Assembly: GCF_028682175.1 (NCBI RefSeq)
Contig: NZ_JANHKS010000045.1
Span: 1 to 44,570 of the forward strand
Length of the DNA: 44,570 nucleotides
Reading direction: 5' to 3'
DNA from: Pseudomonas putida
Lineage (GTDB): Bacteria > Pseudomonadota > Gammaproteobacteria > Pseudomonadales > Pseudomonadaceae
Part shown: positions 44,301 to 44,570 of the stretch, piece after piece
How positions within the stretch are numbered: position 1 is the stretch's first letter
Layout of the letters: each line of letters starts with the position of its first letter
The notes under the pieces: generated by a model
What the model was told of the DNA's origin: nothing
The model's database searches: none
What the model saw: only the letters and a program-made list of their open reading frames with translations
Made by a program: the position numbers and the translations under genes

Positions 44301-44570
44301 AGCTTGGCCACAGGCGCATCGTTGGTGCCGGTAACGGTGATGGTCAGTACCGAAGTGCTGCTCGCACCGGCCTTGTCGGTGACGGTGAACGGCACGGACA
44401 GGGTGGTGGTCTGGCCTGCGGCCAGGTGCTGGTACGCCGCGTTGCCGGCGTCCAGAGTCCACTGGCCAGCGGCGTTGACGCTGAAGCCGGCTGGTTTGCT
44501 GGCATCGGCGACGCTGTAGGTCAGTACATCGCCTGCGTCGACGTCGGTCGCCTGCAGTTGGCCTTTGGTG
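41309..44570 (-). CDS. lapA: LapA-type giant RTX adhesin, C-terminal part
   Basis: Partial: the last 1086 residues, with the rest beyond the right edge. From the edge inward it has tandem 100-residue VCBS/cadherin-like repeats (PAGFSVN, WTLDA, NDAPVA motifs), a PA14/GLEYA-like domain (YLEAGKTYTFGGSADDSLLI), a von Willebrand A domain with the MIDAS motif DTSSS, nonapeptide RTX calcium repeats (GGDGNDILFGD, GGNGDDILFGQGG), and a C-terminal type I secretion region ending IKVDHH. LapA holds cells to surfaces in biofilms. The LapG cleavage site would be at the absent N-terminus. The assignment rests on domain order and adjacency to lapGD. Confidence 0.92.
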   Translation of the reverse strand, partial: TKGQLQATDVDAGDVLTYSVADASKPAGFSVNAAGQWTLDAGNAAYQHLAAGQTTTLSVPFTVTDKAGASSTSVLTITVTGTNDAPVAKLSSGTGVEDTTTTGQLQATDVDDNDVLHYSVANANKPAGFSVNDAGVWTLDASNQAYQHLAAGEKLTLTVPFTVTDKAGLSSSSVLTIVVTGTNDAPVANATSATGLEDAGQTTPAIAITLSGNDVDGTVSKFSLSDLDDLSSHGKFYSDANATIELTNLSNIAATNNSATIYFKPTADWSGSTSFNYTAVDNLGLASSKATGTINVTPVVDQPYVTVGSDVITSTGLVKDVWVKTLQNMGNNGNGASEDTIKAGFASAPAPTSETTATNASESNVVEGTGTKLSGLIYLEAGKTYTFGGSADDSLLITIGGKTVANAAWGTAGGAISATGYTPTATGYYTLDIYHYNQAGAGNYNINLTTTVGNTSQTVALTSANVPLYASLTDLTNSGLTVSDLNEVSGVKGEGYYAGYELNHGLENGVVKLAPVAATFTDSQDGSETHTLVLKLTSSTGDAKALANGIITDGEGHSATLADAAKGLDVSTWNLASLTVKTAYYSGQFTLNVTATATEKALVGVPGATATATDSKNIVVTVDAGTYKATEGTAGDSTVTGTATNDIVVADVSAMKLVKGQNYDIAFMVDTSSSMSGNLKTMVDQMKQVFSTLAAAATSEQAGTVKIYLTNFASSAANGITVDLSKAGALTTLNNYLDGLKASGNTNYEAVFNKTTSWFGSSDAVNAGAQKLTFFITDGQPNVFDSSIKGVGSTLDSHTTAAYNKLAAASNGIEAIGLNTSALDKYDTNNHSQNVIDVSKLKDAILSNETLIGPGKDTVTGGDGNDILFGDAIHYGTLEGTAALKAFAADALKVNVSTIDDKALHQFISSHVDDVSKLANGSNTYDTSKFPLLADGNDTLLGGNGDDILFGQGGTNTLIGGKGNDILVGGSGKDTFVWQAGDTNSGGFDVIKGFSEKVDKIDLHDLLQGEDSNDLNNLSKYLQITNDGKDTTIEVSSAGKFTTATTAANAGSTADVHIKVEGVTWNNDMLKSLVQGTDPTIKVDHH
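44003..44570 (-). repeat. 300-bp tandem repeats of the adhesin
   Basis: Nearly identical units recur with a 300-base period: the TTGGCCACAGGCGC segment begins at 44005 and again at 44305, and the TGATACGCCTGGTTGC-type segment at about 44130 has its counterpart at about 44430. Each encodes a 100-residue repeat beginning NDAPVA. The array continues past the right edge. Confidence 0.9.

Overview
The window looks like a chromosomal segment of a Pseudomonas from the fluorescens group. The backbone is GC-rich, the intergenic spaces carry many paired REP elements of the pseudomonad type, and the gene content is characteristic (AidB-like dehydrogenase, amn, rluE, DUF2788, fieF, hrpB, DUF2076, lapG-lapD next to a giant RTX adhesin). 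This assignment rests on recognised protein sequences and repeats; no database search was possible.

Layout. 1-8305 is backbone: aidB-like dehydrogenase, AMP nucleosidase, 23S pseudouridine synthase, DUF2788 protein, an Lrp-type regulator, an unexplained intergenic stretch ending in a strong terminator, a glutamine-rich exported protein, a cation diffusion facilitator and a lipoprotein. About 8480-18300 is a compositionally different, more AT-rich block. It holds a LysR regulator of opine-regulator appearance, divergent from an operon for a peptide/opine-type ABC importer (two permeases, binding protein, fused double ATPase), an argininosuccinate-lyase-like enzyme and a RidA-like protein. The block sits inside the 5' end of hrpB. 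A ten-codon relic of the resident hrpB start lies at its left edge (8450-8479), and a diverged but intact hrpB start lies at its right edge (17091), so the present hrpB looks chimeric.

20006-30663 is a stress or catabolic neighbourhood. It contains a truncated sigma-factor-like gene, an Ohr-like protein without the usual peroxidatic cysteine, a large winged-helix/ATPase/TPR regulator, and a sensor kinase with two response regulators. These regulators are divergent from an operon of four exported proteins: an epoxide hydrolase, an alpha/beta hydrolase, a cytochrome P460-like protein and a second alpha/beta hydrolase.

30963-37743 is backbone again: endonuclease/exonuclease/phosphatase protein, YciC-like membrane protein, DUF2076 protein, NYN protein, DEDDh exonuclease, EamA transporter and an RhlE-type helicase. 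37903-44570 is the biofilm adhesin locus: periplasmic protease LapG, c-di-GMP receptor LapD, a small conserved protein, and the C-terminal 1086 residues of a LapA-type adhesin that runs off the right edge.

The most promising candidate for an undescribed system is the 8.5-16.9 kb cassette. Its content fits import and C-N cleavage of an N-substituted aspartate-like compound (opine, aminocarboxylate metallophore or similar). The divergently regulated exported hydrolase/P460 cluster is the second candidate.
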